Positions 28,785-37,993 of a stretch of 64,000 bases of DNA are shown here, one piece after another. Each line of letters starts with the position of its first letter. Within the stretch, counting starts at the first letter, position 1. The translations under genes were made by a program, and so were the position numbers. Under the pieces are notes generated by a model. It searched no databases, was not told the origin of the DNA, and was given only the letters and a program-made list of their open reading frames with translations. The stretch covers positions 124,001-188,000 of the forward strand of contig JAJZUQ010000001.1 of NCBI GenBank assembly GCA_021848385.1, read 5' to 3'. The DNA is from Deltaproteobacteria bacterium. Its GTDB lineage: Bacteria > Desulfobacterota > Desulfuromonadia > Geobacterales > Geobacteraceae.

Positions 28785-30146
28785 TCAGAATACGATCTGG
28801 TGCAGATCCCGTCGGTGATACCGCCAGGCGAAGGCGCCGGCGCGGAAGAACCAGTCCAGGAGGAACACCCCCCAGACGAAGGCGAGGGGGAGATGGAGGA
28901 GTTCGGCGGCGATGTAGGAGAGGAACACGCGGATTCCCCACATGGCTACCAGGGTGACGAGAAAGACGTAGTGGGTATCGCCGGTCCCCCGCAGGCTGCC
29001 GGCATAGACGAAGGAGAGGGCGAGGGGGACCTGGGCGAAGGCGACCAGCCGGAGGAAGATACATCCCTTGTCGATGACTTCCGGATCGTGGGTAAAAAAG
29101 CCGATGAGCTGGCTGGGGAAAAAGAGGAAAATCAGCGCCATCGCTGTCATGACGAGCACGGCCAGGCGCAGCGCCTCCTGGTGGCTCAGTCGTGCGCGCT
29201 TGATCTTCCGGGCGCCGAGGGCCTGCCCCATGAGGGTTGAGGCGGCGATACCCATCCCGGCCCCTGGCATGAACGACAGGGATTCGATGGAGAGGCCGAT
29301 CTGGTGGGCGGCATAGGCGGCCGTTCCGTAGCCTATGATAAACTTCGAGTAGAAGAGCTGTCCTGACTGCTGGGCCACCCGTTCCAGGGCGACCGGGTAG
29401 CCGACATGCCAGATACGGCGGAACTGTTCACGGTCAAGGGGGCCGATTGTAATGTACCCTTTGCGAAGTGCCTGCACCAGCAGGTAGAGGCAGCCGAAGA
29501 ACTCCGAGGCATTGATAGCGTAAGCGGCGCCGGTTACGCCGAGTGCCGGGAGACCGAGCTTGCCGTAGATGAGGGGGTAGGCGAGCACCACGTGGAGGAT
29601 GTTGACCAGGATCACCCCTTCCATCGGGGTGCGGGTATTGCCGATGCCGTGCATGATGGCTGACAGGATATTGAGGCCGGTAGTGAAGCCAAGGTAGAGA
29701 AAGACCAGCCGGATGTATCCCGTGGCGAGATGGAGAACGTCATCCCGGGCGCCGAGGAAGTGGGCCAGGTCGTCTCCCAGCACATAGCCAAGGAGCGACG
29801 CGAGGACGGTCATGGCGAGACAGGCGAGGCAGGCGGAAAATGCAGCCCGGCGGGCTTCCGGGTGCTGACCTCCCCCCCAGAGATGGGCGATCACGACGGT
29901 AGCCCCGGTCGCCAGCCCCCAGAAAACGGTCATGACCACGAAGACGAGAAGCTGGCCGAGACCGGTGGCGGCAATGGCCGACGCCCCGAGTCCACCGACC
30001 AGAAAGATGTCGACGATGGAGACGAGCCGCTGGAAGAGGGACGACAGGAGGACCGGCAGGGAGAGGTTGAAAACCCTGCGCCGGATGGAAATCCTTCTAC
30101 CGGAGCTGTCGCCGGCAAAGTTTGAAATGATGCTGCGTAGGGACAT
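28785..30146 (-). CDS. MATE-family efflux transporter
   Basis: 453 residues from the ATG at 30146; an in-frame GTG at 30182 would start inside a hairpin and is rejected. Twelve hydrophobic segments arise from two similar halves, with LPVLLSSLFQRLVSIVDIFLVGGLGA at the start and ALERVAQQSGQLFYSKFIIGYGTAAYAAH in the second half, as in NorM/DinF proteins. It would export cationic drugs or metabolites in exchange for Na+ or H+. Substrate unknown. Confidence 0.88.
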   Translation of the reverse strand: MSLRSIISNFAGDSSGRRISIRRRVFNLSLPVLLSSLFQRLVSIVDIFLVGGLGASAIAATGLGQLLVFVVMTVFWGLATGATVVIAHLWGGGQHPEARRAAFSACLACLAMTVLASLLGYVLGDDLAHFLGARDDVLHLATGYIRLVFLYLGFTTGLNILSAIMHGIGNTRTPMEGVILVNILHVVLAYPLIYGKLGLPALGVTGAAYAINASEFFGCLYLLVQALRKGYITIGPLDREQFRRIWHVGYPVALERVAQQSGQLFYSKFIIGYGTAAYAAHQIGLSIESLSFMPGAGMGIAASTLMGQALGARKIKRARLSHQEALRLAVLVMTAMALIFLFFPSQLIGFFTHDPEVIDKGCIFLRLVAFAQVPLALSFVYAGSLRGTGDTHYVFLVTLVAMWGIRVFLSYIAAELLHLPLAFVWGVFLLDWFFRAGAFAWRYHRRDLHQIVF

Positions 30147-30168
30147 GTTGTTTTCTAAAGGTGTCGGA

Positions 30169-30195
30169 GAGGGGCACGTCACACCGTGCCCCTTT
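30169..30195. terminator. Hairpin between the selenoprotein and MATE genes
   Basis: GGGGCACG (30171) and CGTGCCCC (30185), followed on the plus strand by TTT. It lies just after the selenoprotein stop codon on the minus strand and is probably its 3' end, though no long T-run follows there. Confidence 0.5.
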
Positions 30196-30205
30196 AAAGA
30201 GAGGG

Positions 30206-30457
30206 CTACAGATTGAGATCGTCCGAGAGGCTCAGCACGAAATTCTTCGCTCGTCCCGAGGGGGCGATCATGCCGTAGGCCAGGGCTTCTTTCAGTTCAG
30301 CTTCCGTTGCACCCGCTTCCTTCGCGCCCGCGAAGTGTTTTTTCAGTCAGGAGGGGCAACCGACGGCGACGGCACAGCCGACCCGGATCAGCTCGCGGGT
30401 TCTGGCATCAAGCACTTCCTCGTACTCGAAATCGAGGACCTTTTTCCGGATTCGCAT
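30206..30457 (-). CDS. AhpD-like selenoprotein with CxxU motif
   Basis: The frame starts at ATG 30457, with AAGGAGG 7 bases upstream, and meets an in-frame TGA at 30349-30347 in the context GCPS-TGA-LKKHF. It then continues for 46 codons to a TAG. Read with selenocysteine, the 83-residue product is an AhpD/carboxymuconolactone-decarboxylase-type protein: MRIRKKVLDFEYEEVLD, VGCAVAVGCPSU, then KEAGATEAELKEALAYG, the family's helix after the redox site. Cys-Pro-Ser-Sec replaces the usual CxxC. A short stem-loop begins 11 bases after the TGA. Such AhpD-like selenoproteins are known in Geobacter. It is likely a peroxidase or thiol oxidoreductase. Confidence 0.85.
30320..30349 (-). promoter_or_regulatory. 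UGA-Sec codon with putative bacterial SECIS hairpin
   Basis: After the TGA (30349-30347) come 11 bases and then CTTCGC, GGGC, GCGAAG (30335-30320), a perfect stem with a small G-rich loop. Position and size fit a SelB-binding SECIS element, which in bacteria lies directly downstream of the UGA inside the gene. Confidence 0.65.
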
Positions 30458-30668
30458 AGTCAACCTCCTTGCATTATACTACTAGTGCTATGTCACCAAT
30501 CAGCACTGTTGTCAACCCCTGTTGCGAAAGGGAGGGGATTCGGCGTGCCGGTCGGTACATGTGGCAGTCGTGGCGGATATTACCCAGAGCTGCCTAACCT
30601 AGCATATTTATTGCATAAATAAAAACCATTTGCTGCCTGAAGACGTGATTGAACAGTGGAGAGCAGTT

Positions 30669-31910
30669 ATGACCGTAGAACGAATCGAATTAATGGAGTG
30701 GTTCAAGTCCCTGATCAAGCGGTTTGGTGTCTACCGGGGGGACCCGACCAGCCACGAACTTGAACTGCTGGGGGAGAGCCAGGGACGGATGCAGCTGGTG
30801 GTGAAAACACGGTGGCTGCTCATCATCCTGCTCGCAATTTACGGCATGTATGCCGGCGGTTTCATGTATTTCAGCGGCAATGGCGCCGATCTGCGCATTT
30901 CCCAGCTGCTGGTGCTGGGGGGGGCGATGGCGGCAGTAGTGGCGTACAACCTGTTTTACCATCGCTATTTCCGGGAATTGAGTCATTTCGTCTGCATCAA
31001 CCACCTCCAGATACTCCTTGATATCCTGTTTGTCACCATCCTGATCCACTACAGTGGCGGTGCGCTCAGCTGGTTCTGGGCCGTCTATCTGGTCCTAACC
31101 CTTGAGGCGTCGTTTCTCCTTGAGAGGCGGGGGGATGTCTGGTTCATCGGCGCCGTGGGGGGACTCATTTACGGCGCGCTTCTGACGGCGGAATTCTACG
31201 GCATAATCCCTCCCATTGGTATGCCGCTCATCGATCCCGCCTTGCAGCACAACTTTGTCTACGTGATGCTCCTCTGGTTCTGGGTTTCCCTCATGAACGG
31301 CACGGTGGCGATCATCTCCGCCTATCTGATGGCGATCATCCGGAAGCGGGAGAATGACCTGAAGCTGATGGTTATAAAGGACCAGATGACCAAGCTCTAC
31401 AACCGGGGCTACTTCTTCAGGACCCTCAACAGCGAGATCCAGCGCTCGCTTCGCTACGACCACGTTTTTTCCGTCATCTTTCTCGACCTGGACAATTTCA
31501 AGAAGTTCAACGACACCTACGGGCACCTGGAGGGGGACCGGCTCCTCAAGGCCGTGGCCCAGATTTTCAGGGACAACATCCGGCGGAGCGAGACCGAACC
31601 CCCCTACGATGTGGATGTCCCCTGCCGGTACGGCGGCGAGGAGTTTGCCATCATCCTGCCGGAGACTCCGCTTAAGCCGGGATTGGGCAGTGAGAGCTCC
31701 TCCAGCATCAATGCCCTGGGTTTTGCGGAACGGATCAGGAAGGATGTGGAGCGGCTGGAAATCGACGGCCGCAAGGCCACGGTCAGTATCGGCGTGGCGT
31801 CCTTTCCCCAGCACGGATCCACGCCGGACGCCCTGGTTAAGGCTGCAGATGACGCTCTCTACCGGGCCAAGAACGGAGGGAAGAACCGGGTAGAGTTGGC
31901 GGTGGAGTAA
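30669..31910 (+). CDS. Membrane diguanylate cyclase (GGDEF)
   Basis: 413 residues from the ATG at 30669 (GGAGAG 6 bases before; a TTG at 30630 is less likely). Five or six membrane helices (residues about 45-235) are followed by a GGDEF domain from KDQMTKLYNRGYFFRTL through LDLDNFKKFNDTYGHLEGD, RYGGEEFAIILP and VSIGVAS. The active site GGEEF is intact. The inhibitory RxxD site is absent five residues before it (DVDVPCRY). It makes cyclic di-GMP, perhaps in response to a membrane signal. The MshEN protein at 25821 is a possible reader. The upstream spacer holds no other gene. Confidence 0.92.
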   Translation: MTVERIELMEWFKSLIKRFGVYRGDPTSHELELLGESQGRMQLVVKTRWLLIILLAIYGMYAGGFMYFSGNGADLRISQLLVLGGAMAAVVAYNLFYHRYFRELSHFVCINHLQILLDILFVTILIHYSGGALSWFWAVYLVLTLEASFLLERRGDVWFIGAVGGLIYGALLTAEFYGIIPPIGMPLIDPALQHNFVYVMLLWFWVSLMNGTVAIISAYLMAIIRKRENDLKLMVIKDQMTKLYNRGYFFRTLNSEIQRSLRYDHVFSVIFLDLDNFKKFNDTYGHLEGDRLLKAVAQIFRDNIRRSETEPPYDVDVPCRYGGEEFAIILPETPLKPGLGSESSSSINALGFAERIRKDVERLEIDGRKATVSIGVASFPQHGSTPDALVKAADDALYRAKNGGKNRVELAVE

Positions 31911-31936
31911 CAGGCCAAAATAAACGGGGTATTATG

Positions 31937-31968
31937 AGAAAAGGCAGCCGGAAGCGGTTGCCTTTTCT
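31937..31968. terminator. Terminator between the GGDEF gene and the ABC exporter operon
   Basis: AGAAAAGGCA...TGCCTTTTCT with an A/T-flanked stem, usable in both directions. Confidence 0.75.
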
Positions 31969-32004
31969 GTGCTTGGGGTATGGTCGCGTATCAAATAAAA
32001 GCTA

Positions 32005-32709
32005 CTAATTGCCGCTGTTCTGCTCCCCAACAATTTTGCCATCACGAACGTCAAAAATCCGGTCAAACCCTTCCACCATGCGGTGGTCATGGGTGACGAC
32101 CAGGATGGCCGAATTATTTTCCACAGCCAGAGACTTCAGCAGGGACATGACATTTTTTCCGTTCTCGGTATCAAGCGCTGCAGTCGGTTCATCGGCCAGA
32201 ATGACCTTCGGCTTGTTGGCTAAAGCCCTGGCAATGGCGACTCGCTGTGCTTCGCCGCCTGAAAGTGCGGTAGGGTAGTTGTTCAGTCGATGTCCGAGAT
32301 TGAGCGATTTCAGTAGTTCTGTGGCCCTGCTTTTGGCCTCACTACTCGTTAGATGGTTGATTTCCAGCGCAATCATGACGTTCTCAATTGCGCTCAAAAA
32401 AGGAATCAGGTTGTGGTGCTGAAAAATAAAGCCGAGCTTTTCACGCCGCAGCCGTTTCAAGTCAAGACCGCGCACCCATCCTTCATCAGCTACAGTCGCA
32501 CCATCGATGATTACCTTGCCATGTGTCGGTTCGTTAATCAGGCCAATTGCAGTAAGAAGCGTAGTTTTCCCTGACCCTGACGGACCGAGTATGGCGACAA
32601 GTTCTCCAGGATTAACCTGGAACGTGGCATCCGAGATTGCCGTAACCGCCGTCTCGCCTTTGCCATATATTTTTGTAACTTTATCGACCTCTATTGCATA
32701 CATTCTCAA
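32005..32709 (-). CDS. ABC transporter ATP-binding protein (MacB/DevA-like)
   Basis: 234 residues with Walker A GPSGSGKTT, the signature LSGGEAQRVAIARAL, Walker B VILADEPTAALD and VVTHDHRM. It is the last gene of a four-gene operon with TolC, an HlyD-type adaptor and a permease, and overlaps the permease by 4 bases. It would power export from the periplasmic side through a tripartite pump of the MacAB or DevBCA kind. Confidence 0.92.
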   Translation of the reverse strand: MRMYAIEVDKVTKIYGKGETAVTAISDATFQVNPGELVAILGPSGSGKTTLLTAIGLINEPTHGKVIIDGATVADEGWVRGLDLKRLRREKLGFIFQHHNLIPFLSAIENVMIALEINHLTSSEAKSRATELLKSLNLGHRLNNYPTALSGGEAQRVAIARALANKPKVILADEPTAALDTENGKNVMSLLKSLAVENNSAILVVTHDHRMVEGFDRIFDVRDGKIVGEQNSGN

Positions 32710-33908
32710 CCACCCAACGCTTCTGCAGGCTCGACCTTGAGTGCCTTCCGAATTCCTACAAAGCTTGAAATCATGCAGATTACCATGACGATGACAAAAA
32801 GCGCTTGCAGGTCAAAAGCTTCCAGGACGATTCGACGGGGGAATTTTTCATAGGTCAATAAAATCAGGGTGTACCCCATTGCATATGCAATAACCCCCAT
32901 GAGGAGCGACTGCTGAAGAATCATGCCTATGATAACCCGATTCTGCGAACCAATCAGCTTCAAGGTGGCAATGACTCTAATCTTGTCGAGAGTTGATGTG
33001 TAGATGATAAGGGAGATTATGACCGCCGAGATGACCAGAAGAATAATGCGGAACAGACCCAACTGCATCCGGGCCTTTTCTATCATCCCTTTGGTCAGGA
33101 TCTGTCTCATTTCTTCATCGGAGATGGCGCGAAAGTGGTTCCAGCGCTTAATCCGTTCCTGCACCTCATGCAAACTTGTCCCTGGAGCCAGTCGTGCCAC
33201 GACAGTATTCACCGTATGCGTGGATTCCGCGATATCTGCAATGTTCTGCTTCAGGTATTTTGCCTGGGGTTGAGAAAGGGATGGAATCCTGTCTACATTC
33301 GCCCCGATTCTTTCCCGGTCATTCCTGATGGCGTTATTGTCTTTTTTGAACTGGATGTCCTGAGCGTCTGACAGGCTTACGTATGCAGCGGGGTCGCCAC
33401 TGGATGAAACCATCTTGCCGGTTATTCCGACGACCGTGTAGTCATGGAGGCCCAGATGGATTTTTTCACCAAGCTCCATCTTCATTGCCTTGGCGGCCAC
33501 CATTTCATAGTGCTTCTGGCGTATATTCCGCCCGGCAATGATGACCGGAGGCCCGCCGAAGCCGTTGAGCTCGTAGCCGATGAGGAAAAAACGAAACGGT
33601 TTTCCCTTACGGTCAATCTGGAGAGTCTGGAAAGAAAGGGGTGATGCCTCTGCCACACCAGGCACCGCCTTTATGCGGTATTTAATGTCTTCCGGTATCC
33701 GCGAAGTCTCGGCAAAGGGGCCGTTTGTATCCTGCTGCACCACCCAGATGTCGGCTTTGTTTGCGTTGAGAACCGCCAAGGCATCGGCAAACAGGCCCCG
33801 ATAGATACCACCCATGCTCATGACCACACCAAGAAGGAGGCCAAGACCTACCGAAGTGAGGATGAAGCGTCCCCGATGATAGCGTATATCCCGGATAGCG
33901 AGATTCAT
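32706..33908 (-). CDS. ABC transporter permease (DevC/FtsX-like)
   Basis: 400 residues. One N-terminal helix (RFILTSVGLGLLLGVVMSMGG) is followed by a large periplasmic MacB-type domain (about 45-270) and three C-terminal helices (IILLVISAVIISLIIYTST, ILQQSLLMGVIAYAMGYTLILL, LFVIVMVICMISSFVGI). This four-helix FtsX/DevC topology fits an exporter coupling unit. It overlaps its two neighbours by 4 bases each. Confidence 0.9.
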   Translation of the reverse strand: MNLAIRDIRYHRGRFILTSVGLGLLLGVVMSMGGIYRGLFADALAVLNANKADIWVVQQDTNGPFAETSRIPEDIKYRIKAVPGVAEASPLSFQTLQIDRKGKPFRFFLIGYELNGFGGPPVIIAGRNIRQKHYEMVAAKAMKMELGEKIHLGLHDYTVVGITGKMVSSSGDPAAYVSLSDAQDIQFKKDNNAIRNDRERIGANVDRIPSLSQPQAKYLKQNIADIAESTHTVNTVVARLAPGTSLHEVQERIKRWNHFRAISDEEMRQILTKGMIEKARMQLGLFRIILLVISAVIISLIIYTSTLDKIRVIATLKLIGSQNRVIIGMILQQSLLMGVIAYAMGYTLILLTYEKFPRRIVLEAFDLQALFVIVMVICMISSFVGIRKALKVEPAEALGG

Positions 33909-35074
33909 TGTGCCACTACCTTCATGCCGTTGCTAAATTTTGCCATGTCTGGTGGAGGTGCCATAGCAATCCGTTCCCCACCTTCCAGCCCGGTTTTGAT
34001 TTCAGTGAAACCTTTACGGTCTACGATGCCGATAGTTACCTCTTTGAATTTAAGTTTGCTGTTTTCCACTACCCACACTCCCCGTTTTTTCTCCTTTGCA
34101 ACCAGAGCGGCAGAAGGAAGGGAAGGAACATCCTTTTTTGTTTCGGTAACGATGTAAACATCAGATTGCTCTCCCAGGCGGAAGCTCTTGAGCGGCGGGG
34201 TAAAAGCGACATCCACTTCAAGCTCTTCGGTCACGCGGTCGCTTTCGCGGCCAAGGCGGGCCACCTGACCGGGTAATTGTTCATTGGAAGAAGAACGAAG
34301 CGTAATAAGGGCTTTCTTGCCGACAGAGACCCCTCTCAACTGCGATTCATCAACATTAGCCTTAACCCAAACGGTCTGGGGGTCTGCAAGAGTGAAAATG
34401 GCCAGTCCCGGCGATACAGTGGCGCCCTTTTCCAGGTCTCTCGTGATAATAACGCCATCCTGCGGGGCGTAAATAAGGGTATCGGCAACCTTGCTCTTGG
34501 CGAAACCAAGTCCGGCACGGTTTGCCGATTGTTCCATCCGGACCGATTCCAGTGCGGCGCTGCTGCGGGCAACTTCCTCCTTGGCAACCAGATACGTATT
34601 CTCGAACTGTTCGGCCTCCAGCTTGGATACCAGATTTTTGTCCGCAAGCGTCCTGTAGCGTTGGGCATTCTTCTCCGCTAGTACCAGATTCGCTTTGGCC
34701 TTCTGCAGGTTTGCCTGTTCCACATTCAGGCTTGCTGCAGCCCTGTTCACGCCTGCTTCTGACTGGTGCTGCTGCTGGATGAAATCATTATTTTCCAGTT
34801 TGGCGAGGAGTTGACCGCGTTTAACATAGTCCCCTTGATCGGCACAGAGTTCAATAATCCTGCCGGTTATCTTGCTGGAAACCCCTACGACCACTTTGGC
34901 TTCAACCGTGCCGTTGCCATAGACCTGTGCCGTCAAGTCGCGCTTTTCCAGTGACACGAGCTTCACTTTCTGTGGTGCAAGAAGGGTTAGCTTTATCAAT
35001 ACGACAGCGGCCACAAGGACTAAAGCCCAGACAAGATATTTCTTCTTTCTGGCCAGCTTTTTTAGCAGTTCCAT
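33905..35074 (-). CDS. HlyD-family periplasmic adaptor protein
   Basis: 389 residues (AAGGAG before the ATG). It has an N-terminal membrane anchor (YLVWALVLVAAVVLIKLTLL), a split lipoyl/biotin-like domain with VKRGQLLAKLEN, a long coiled-coil hairpin (QQQHQSEAGVNRAAASLNVE... region) and beta-barrel segments (VSPGLAIFTLADPQTVWVKA). It bridges the inner-membrane permease and the TolC-like channel encoded in the same operon. Confidence 0.92.
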   Translation of the reverse strand: MELLKKLARKKKYLVWALVLVAAVVLIKLTLLAPQKVKLVSLEKRDLTAQVYGNGTVEAKVVVGVSSKITGRIIELCADQGDYVKRGQLLAKLENNDFIQQQHQSEAGVNRAAASLNVEQANLQKAKANLVLAEKNAQRYRTLADKNLVSKLEAEQFENTYLVAKEEVARSSAALESVRMEQSANRAGLGFAKSKVADTLIYAPQDGVIITRDLEKGATVSPGLAIFTLADPQTVWVKANVDESQLRGVSVGKKALITLRSSSNEQLPGQVARLGRESDRVTEELEVDVAFTPPLKSFRLGEQSDVYIVTETKKDVPSLPSAALVAKEKKRGVWVVENSKLKFKEVTIGIVDRKGFTEIKTGLEGGERIAMAPPPDMAKFSNGMKVVAQ

Positions 35075-35098
35075 GCTTCACTCCTTCACGGTTACTTC

Positions 35099-36427
35099 TC
35101 ATTCTTTGCCAACTGCTCTGTCGAGCCGCGCTAATGAGGTATGGTAATCATAGACTGCCTGGATTTGAGCCGTCTTCGCATCAAGAGCCTGGGACTGGGC
35201 ATCGGTTACCTCAATGATGCTGCCGACCCCCTCTTGATAGCGTCCTTCAGCCAAGGCCCTGTTTTCCTCAGTGGCGGCAACTTCTTTTTCTGTCGATATC
35301 ATACGGGCTCTTGATTCCCCGATTCCAAGCCAGGCCGACTCCACTTCCTTGACGATTTGCAGTCGTTGATTGTTTTGCTGTGCCCCAACAGCACTCTTAA
35401 GAGCAACGGCCTCCTTTACCTGCTCAACCGTAGAGAAGCCAGAGAACAGTGGTACCGTCAGATTCAAGCCTACTACCCACACTTTGCCTCCGGGAGGAAA
35501 CTCCTTATCCGAATAGCCTGCACTCGCTGTTCCTGAAAGAATGGGGAGATACCCGCTATTGGCAGTTTTCAGTGAAGCGGCAGCTGAGCTTTCCAACGCA
35601 GCAAGGCGTTTCAGTTCTGGCCTGTTGGCAATGGCATCTTTCTGTACTTGAAGTCGCTCAGGTACCGTTACCGTCATGGACAGGGGTTCAACAAGAGGAC
35701 GGTTATCCAGCGAGGGAATTCCCAAGGCATTGGCAAGTTCGACCTTTGCAATGTCCCTGTTATTTTCTGACCGAATCAGAGTGGTTTTGGCCGCATACAA
35801 ATTAGCCTCAGCCCTGGCCACATCCACCTTTGCCCTGATCCCTTGGTTGTAAAACTCCTGAGCCTGCCGAAAGACCGCTTCTTTGGCCTCTACCGTCTCC
35901 TTGACGGCAGCAACCTGCTTCTCGGCGGCCAGCAGTAGATAAAAGGCACTCCTTACCCTATAAGAGATGTCCTGCCGCGTTATGGCAAGTGACTCGGCAG
36001 CGGCCGTGCGATTTCCCCTCGCTGCTTCCACCGCTCCAGCTGTCCTGCCGAAATCATAGATAGTCTGTTTGAAGTAGAGAGCATCGGTATTCACTTCCGA
36101 CTTCATGATTCGTTCTTGAGCTGGGAAGAAGACTTCCCCTTTCGACCAGTCTGCGGCGAAATTTATTTGGGGATAGTAGTTAGCGTAGGCTTGGCCGGTT
36201 CTTGCTTCAGCACCTTGAAGGTTTGCCTTGGCTTCGACCACTTGAGGATGGTTTTTTAATGCGGTTGTTACCGCTTCATCGAGAGTCAGTGGTTCAGCGG
36301 CATGAACCCTGCCTGATACGAGAACCACCATTACTGCGGCAACGCAAATGACTACAGCAGTAACACGATGTCGAATCGGCAGGGATTGCGTGCTGATTTC
36401 TACTGATTCTGCATTATCGGCGGGCAT
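35099..36427 (-). CDS. TolC-family outer membrane efflux protein
   Basis: 442 residues: a signal segment (VTAVVICVAAVMVVLVSGRVHA), then two OEP repeats starting LTLDEAVTTALKNHPQVVEAKANL and a second at about 240 with the typical alternating helices, ending SLARLDRAVGKE. It is the first gene of the exporter operon. The position suggests that the channel, adaptor, permease and ATPase form one dedicated pump. The substrate is not evident. Confidence 0.92.
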   Translation of the reverse strand: MPADNAESVEISTQSLPIRHRVTAVVICVAAVMVVLVSGRVHAAEPLTLDEAVTTALKNHPQVVEAKANLQGAEARTGQAYANYYPQINFAADWSKGEVFFPAQERIMKSEVNTDALYFKQTIYDFGRTAGAVEAARGNRTAAAESLAITRQDISYRVRSAFYLLLAAEKQVAAVKETVEAKEAVFRQAQEFYNQGIRAKVDVARAEANLYAAKTTLIRSENNRDIAKVELANALGIPSLDNRPLVEPLSMTVTVPERLQVQKDAIANRPELKRLAALESSAAASLKTANSGYLPILSGTASAGYSDKEFPPGGKVWVVGLNLTVPLFSGFSTVEQVKEAVALKSAVGAQQNNQRLQIVKEVESAWLGIGESRARMISTEKEVAATEENRALAEGRYQEGVGSIIEVTDAQSQALDAKTAQIQAVYDYHTSLARLDRAVGKE

Positions 36428-36540
36428 CCGGGTGGTCTCCCTTTCAGCATGGCATTTTCAATTACTAACAAGTGCATTGACTAATCGCCAGCATCCCGGC
36501 AACAAAGAGAGACAGATGATGCCTTCTGTCGTCATACTGG

Positions 36541-36831
36541 CTATCCTTTACCCCACAGAGGGTCATCCATAAACTGTTGCCGGATACGCTCTTCCGGGTT
36601 CTGGTGGTAAAATTCCTCTTTGGAAAAGGAAAAGCGATAATCTGTGATGTAATCCTGTAAAACCCTGTAGGAGGCATTCACCTTCCGGATTATTTCCGCA
36701 TCTCCAGAGTTATTGGCATCAGGGTGATGGCGTTTCACCAACTCTCGATGCCGTGCCTTAATATCCTTCATCGAGGCCCGTTCTCCCAACCCCAGAACCC
36801 GCAATGCTTCCTGTAAATCGGAATAAGTCAT
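36541..36831 (-). CDS. Small J-domain protein
   Basis: 96 residues from the ATG at 36831, six bases after the stop of the CGGC gene. Residues 1-70 form a DnaJ-like domain: LQEALRVLGLGERASMKDIKARHRELVKRHHPDANN, with the essential HPD. The C-terminus (FYHQNPEERIRQQFMDDP) is a short acidic tail; the Gly/Phe and zinc regions of DnaJ are absent. It should recruit a DnaK-type chaperone. Its clients are unknown; coupling to the upstream genes hints at a joint role. Confidence 0.82.
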   Translation of the reverse strand: MTYSDLQEALRVLGLGERASMKDIKARHRELVKRHHPDANNSGDAEIIRKVNASYRVLQDYITDYRFSFSKEEFYHQNPEERIRQQFMDDPLWGKG

Positions 36832-36836
36832 AGCAT

Positions 36837-37166
36837 TCAGTGTGTCCAGTCGATGATTTTGACATCTGCCCCCAGTTTCTTCTCTACAGCCCCTTTGATA
36901 GCTGAGAAGTGTGGACAGGGATAGCCAATGGGGTTGCCGTTCTTCATGCAAGAAGCGAATACGATTGCATCAGCTCCACGGTCAACCATCATCTTAGCCC
37001 TTGTGACTGCCTTCTTGCCTGAGCATCCACCACAGGAAAGAAACCCGATAATTTCAACAGGGCCGGTCTCCTTAAATGCCAAAGTACCTTCTTTGGCAAT
37101 CTTGAAATCGGTGCTGCCGGGGCACATGTCCTCGGTCAACTGACAACGAATGATTCCAACCTTCAT
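36837..37166 (-). CDS. CGGC-domain protein (putative metal-binding)
   Basis: 109 residues. The central LSCGGCSGKKAV gives the family its name. Other conserved cysteines are CQLTEDMCPGS, FASCMKNG and GYPCPH. The domain is thought to bind metal or metal-sulfur ligands; proteins of this type are common in anaerobes. It overlaps the methyltransferase upstream by 4 bases. Confidence 0.82.
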   Translation of the reverse strand: MKVGIIRCQLTEDMCPGSTDFKIAKEGTLAFKETGPVEIIGFLSCGGCSGKKAVTRAKMMVDRGADAIVFASCMKNGNPIGYPCPHFSAIKGAVEKKLGADVKIIDWTH

Positions 37167-37804
37167 ACGTGTCTCCTTTTCTTTGATTTATGCCCTCTTA
37201 TGACCACAAACCCGCCGCTGCCGTACCCTTTGATAACATTTAACTTGTGAGTTTCTCCCGGCAACAGGGTTTGCCGATATGAGAAGCTTGAAAATCCGGC
37301 TTCGGTCAGCAATATCTCCAGTTCGCCGGCCGAATAAAAGGTTGCGTCACGATAGAAAACATTCTGTTCTTTCTTCTGGTCATAGATACGTCCCAGCTCG
37401 CTCTCCCGGTCGATGAACCCGACGACAAGAGTCCCGCGAGGCTTGAGGATACGCCACGCTTCCTTGAATGCCTTGGCGACATCATCAAGAAAACATACAA
37501 CCGTTACCATGATCGCAAAATCAAAGCTGTTGTCGTCAAACGGAAGGGCTTCTGCTACACCATCCAGCACTTCTATTCCGCGTTGACGCGCCAGTTCCGC
37601 CATTTGGGGCGCTGGCTCTATTCCTAAGGTAATGCCAAGTGGCACCGCAAAGCGACCGGTGCCAACACCAATTTCCACACCATAACCACTGACAGGGATT
37701 AAGCTTCGGAAAGCTTCAACTTCCGCCTGATAGAGGTCGTTATGTTTCTGGAACCAGGCATCGTATCGGTCAGCCTGTCCATCGAAAAGTGTTGTCTTGG
37801 CCAT
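37163..37804 (-). CDS. Class I SAM-dependent methyltransferase
   Basis: 213 residues. It carries the SAM-binding signature YGVEIGVGTGRFAVPLG, the acidic GIEPAPQM, motif II SFDFAIMVTVVCFLDD and RILKPRGTLVVGF. It resembles UbiE-like small-molecule methyltransferases. It is the first gene of a unit with the CGGC and J-domain proteins; the context suggests handling of a metal, arsenic or sulfur compound, near an ArsR regulator, but this is only inference. Confidence 0.85.
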   Translation of the reverse strand: MAKTTLFDGQADRYDAWFQKHNDLYQAEVEAFRSLIPVSGYGVEIGVGTGRFAVPLGITLGIEPAPQMAELARQRGIEVLDGVAEALPFDDNSFDFAIMVTVVCFLDDVAKAFKEAWRILKPRGTLVVGFIDRESELGRIYDQKKEQNVFYRDATFYSAGELEILLTEAGFSSFSYRQTLLPGETHKLNVIKGYGSGGFVVIRGHKSKKRRHV

Positions 37805-37819
37805 TGTGTTCCTTGGTTA

Positions 37820-37943
37820 CCCACATCCGAATTCAACCAGTCCTGAACGCCACGGTCGAGGCCAAAAGTGGCTAAGACCTTCGCTGGGTCAAAAAACCGT
37901 CCCACATCTCCTTGTCTGGCATGCCGCTATCACGAACCTTCAT
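37820..37943 (-). pseudogene. 5' fragment of a second methyltransferase gene, frame-shifted
   Basis: From the ATG at 37943 (GAGGGC upstream) the frame reads MKVRDSGMPDKEMWDGF, then after a T-run it must shift by one base to read FDPAKVLATFGLDRGVQD. This matches my recollection of the start of a methyltransferase family (MKVRESGMPxxxxWExxFD...), but the gene then ends in the next, unrelated methyltransferase start. It is therefore a truncated and frame-shifted remnant. Confidence 0.55.
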
Positions 37944-37993
37944 ACGTGCCCTCGTTGGCCCAGTGCTTGTTTGAGAAACTCCTGCAGACATGA

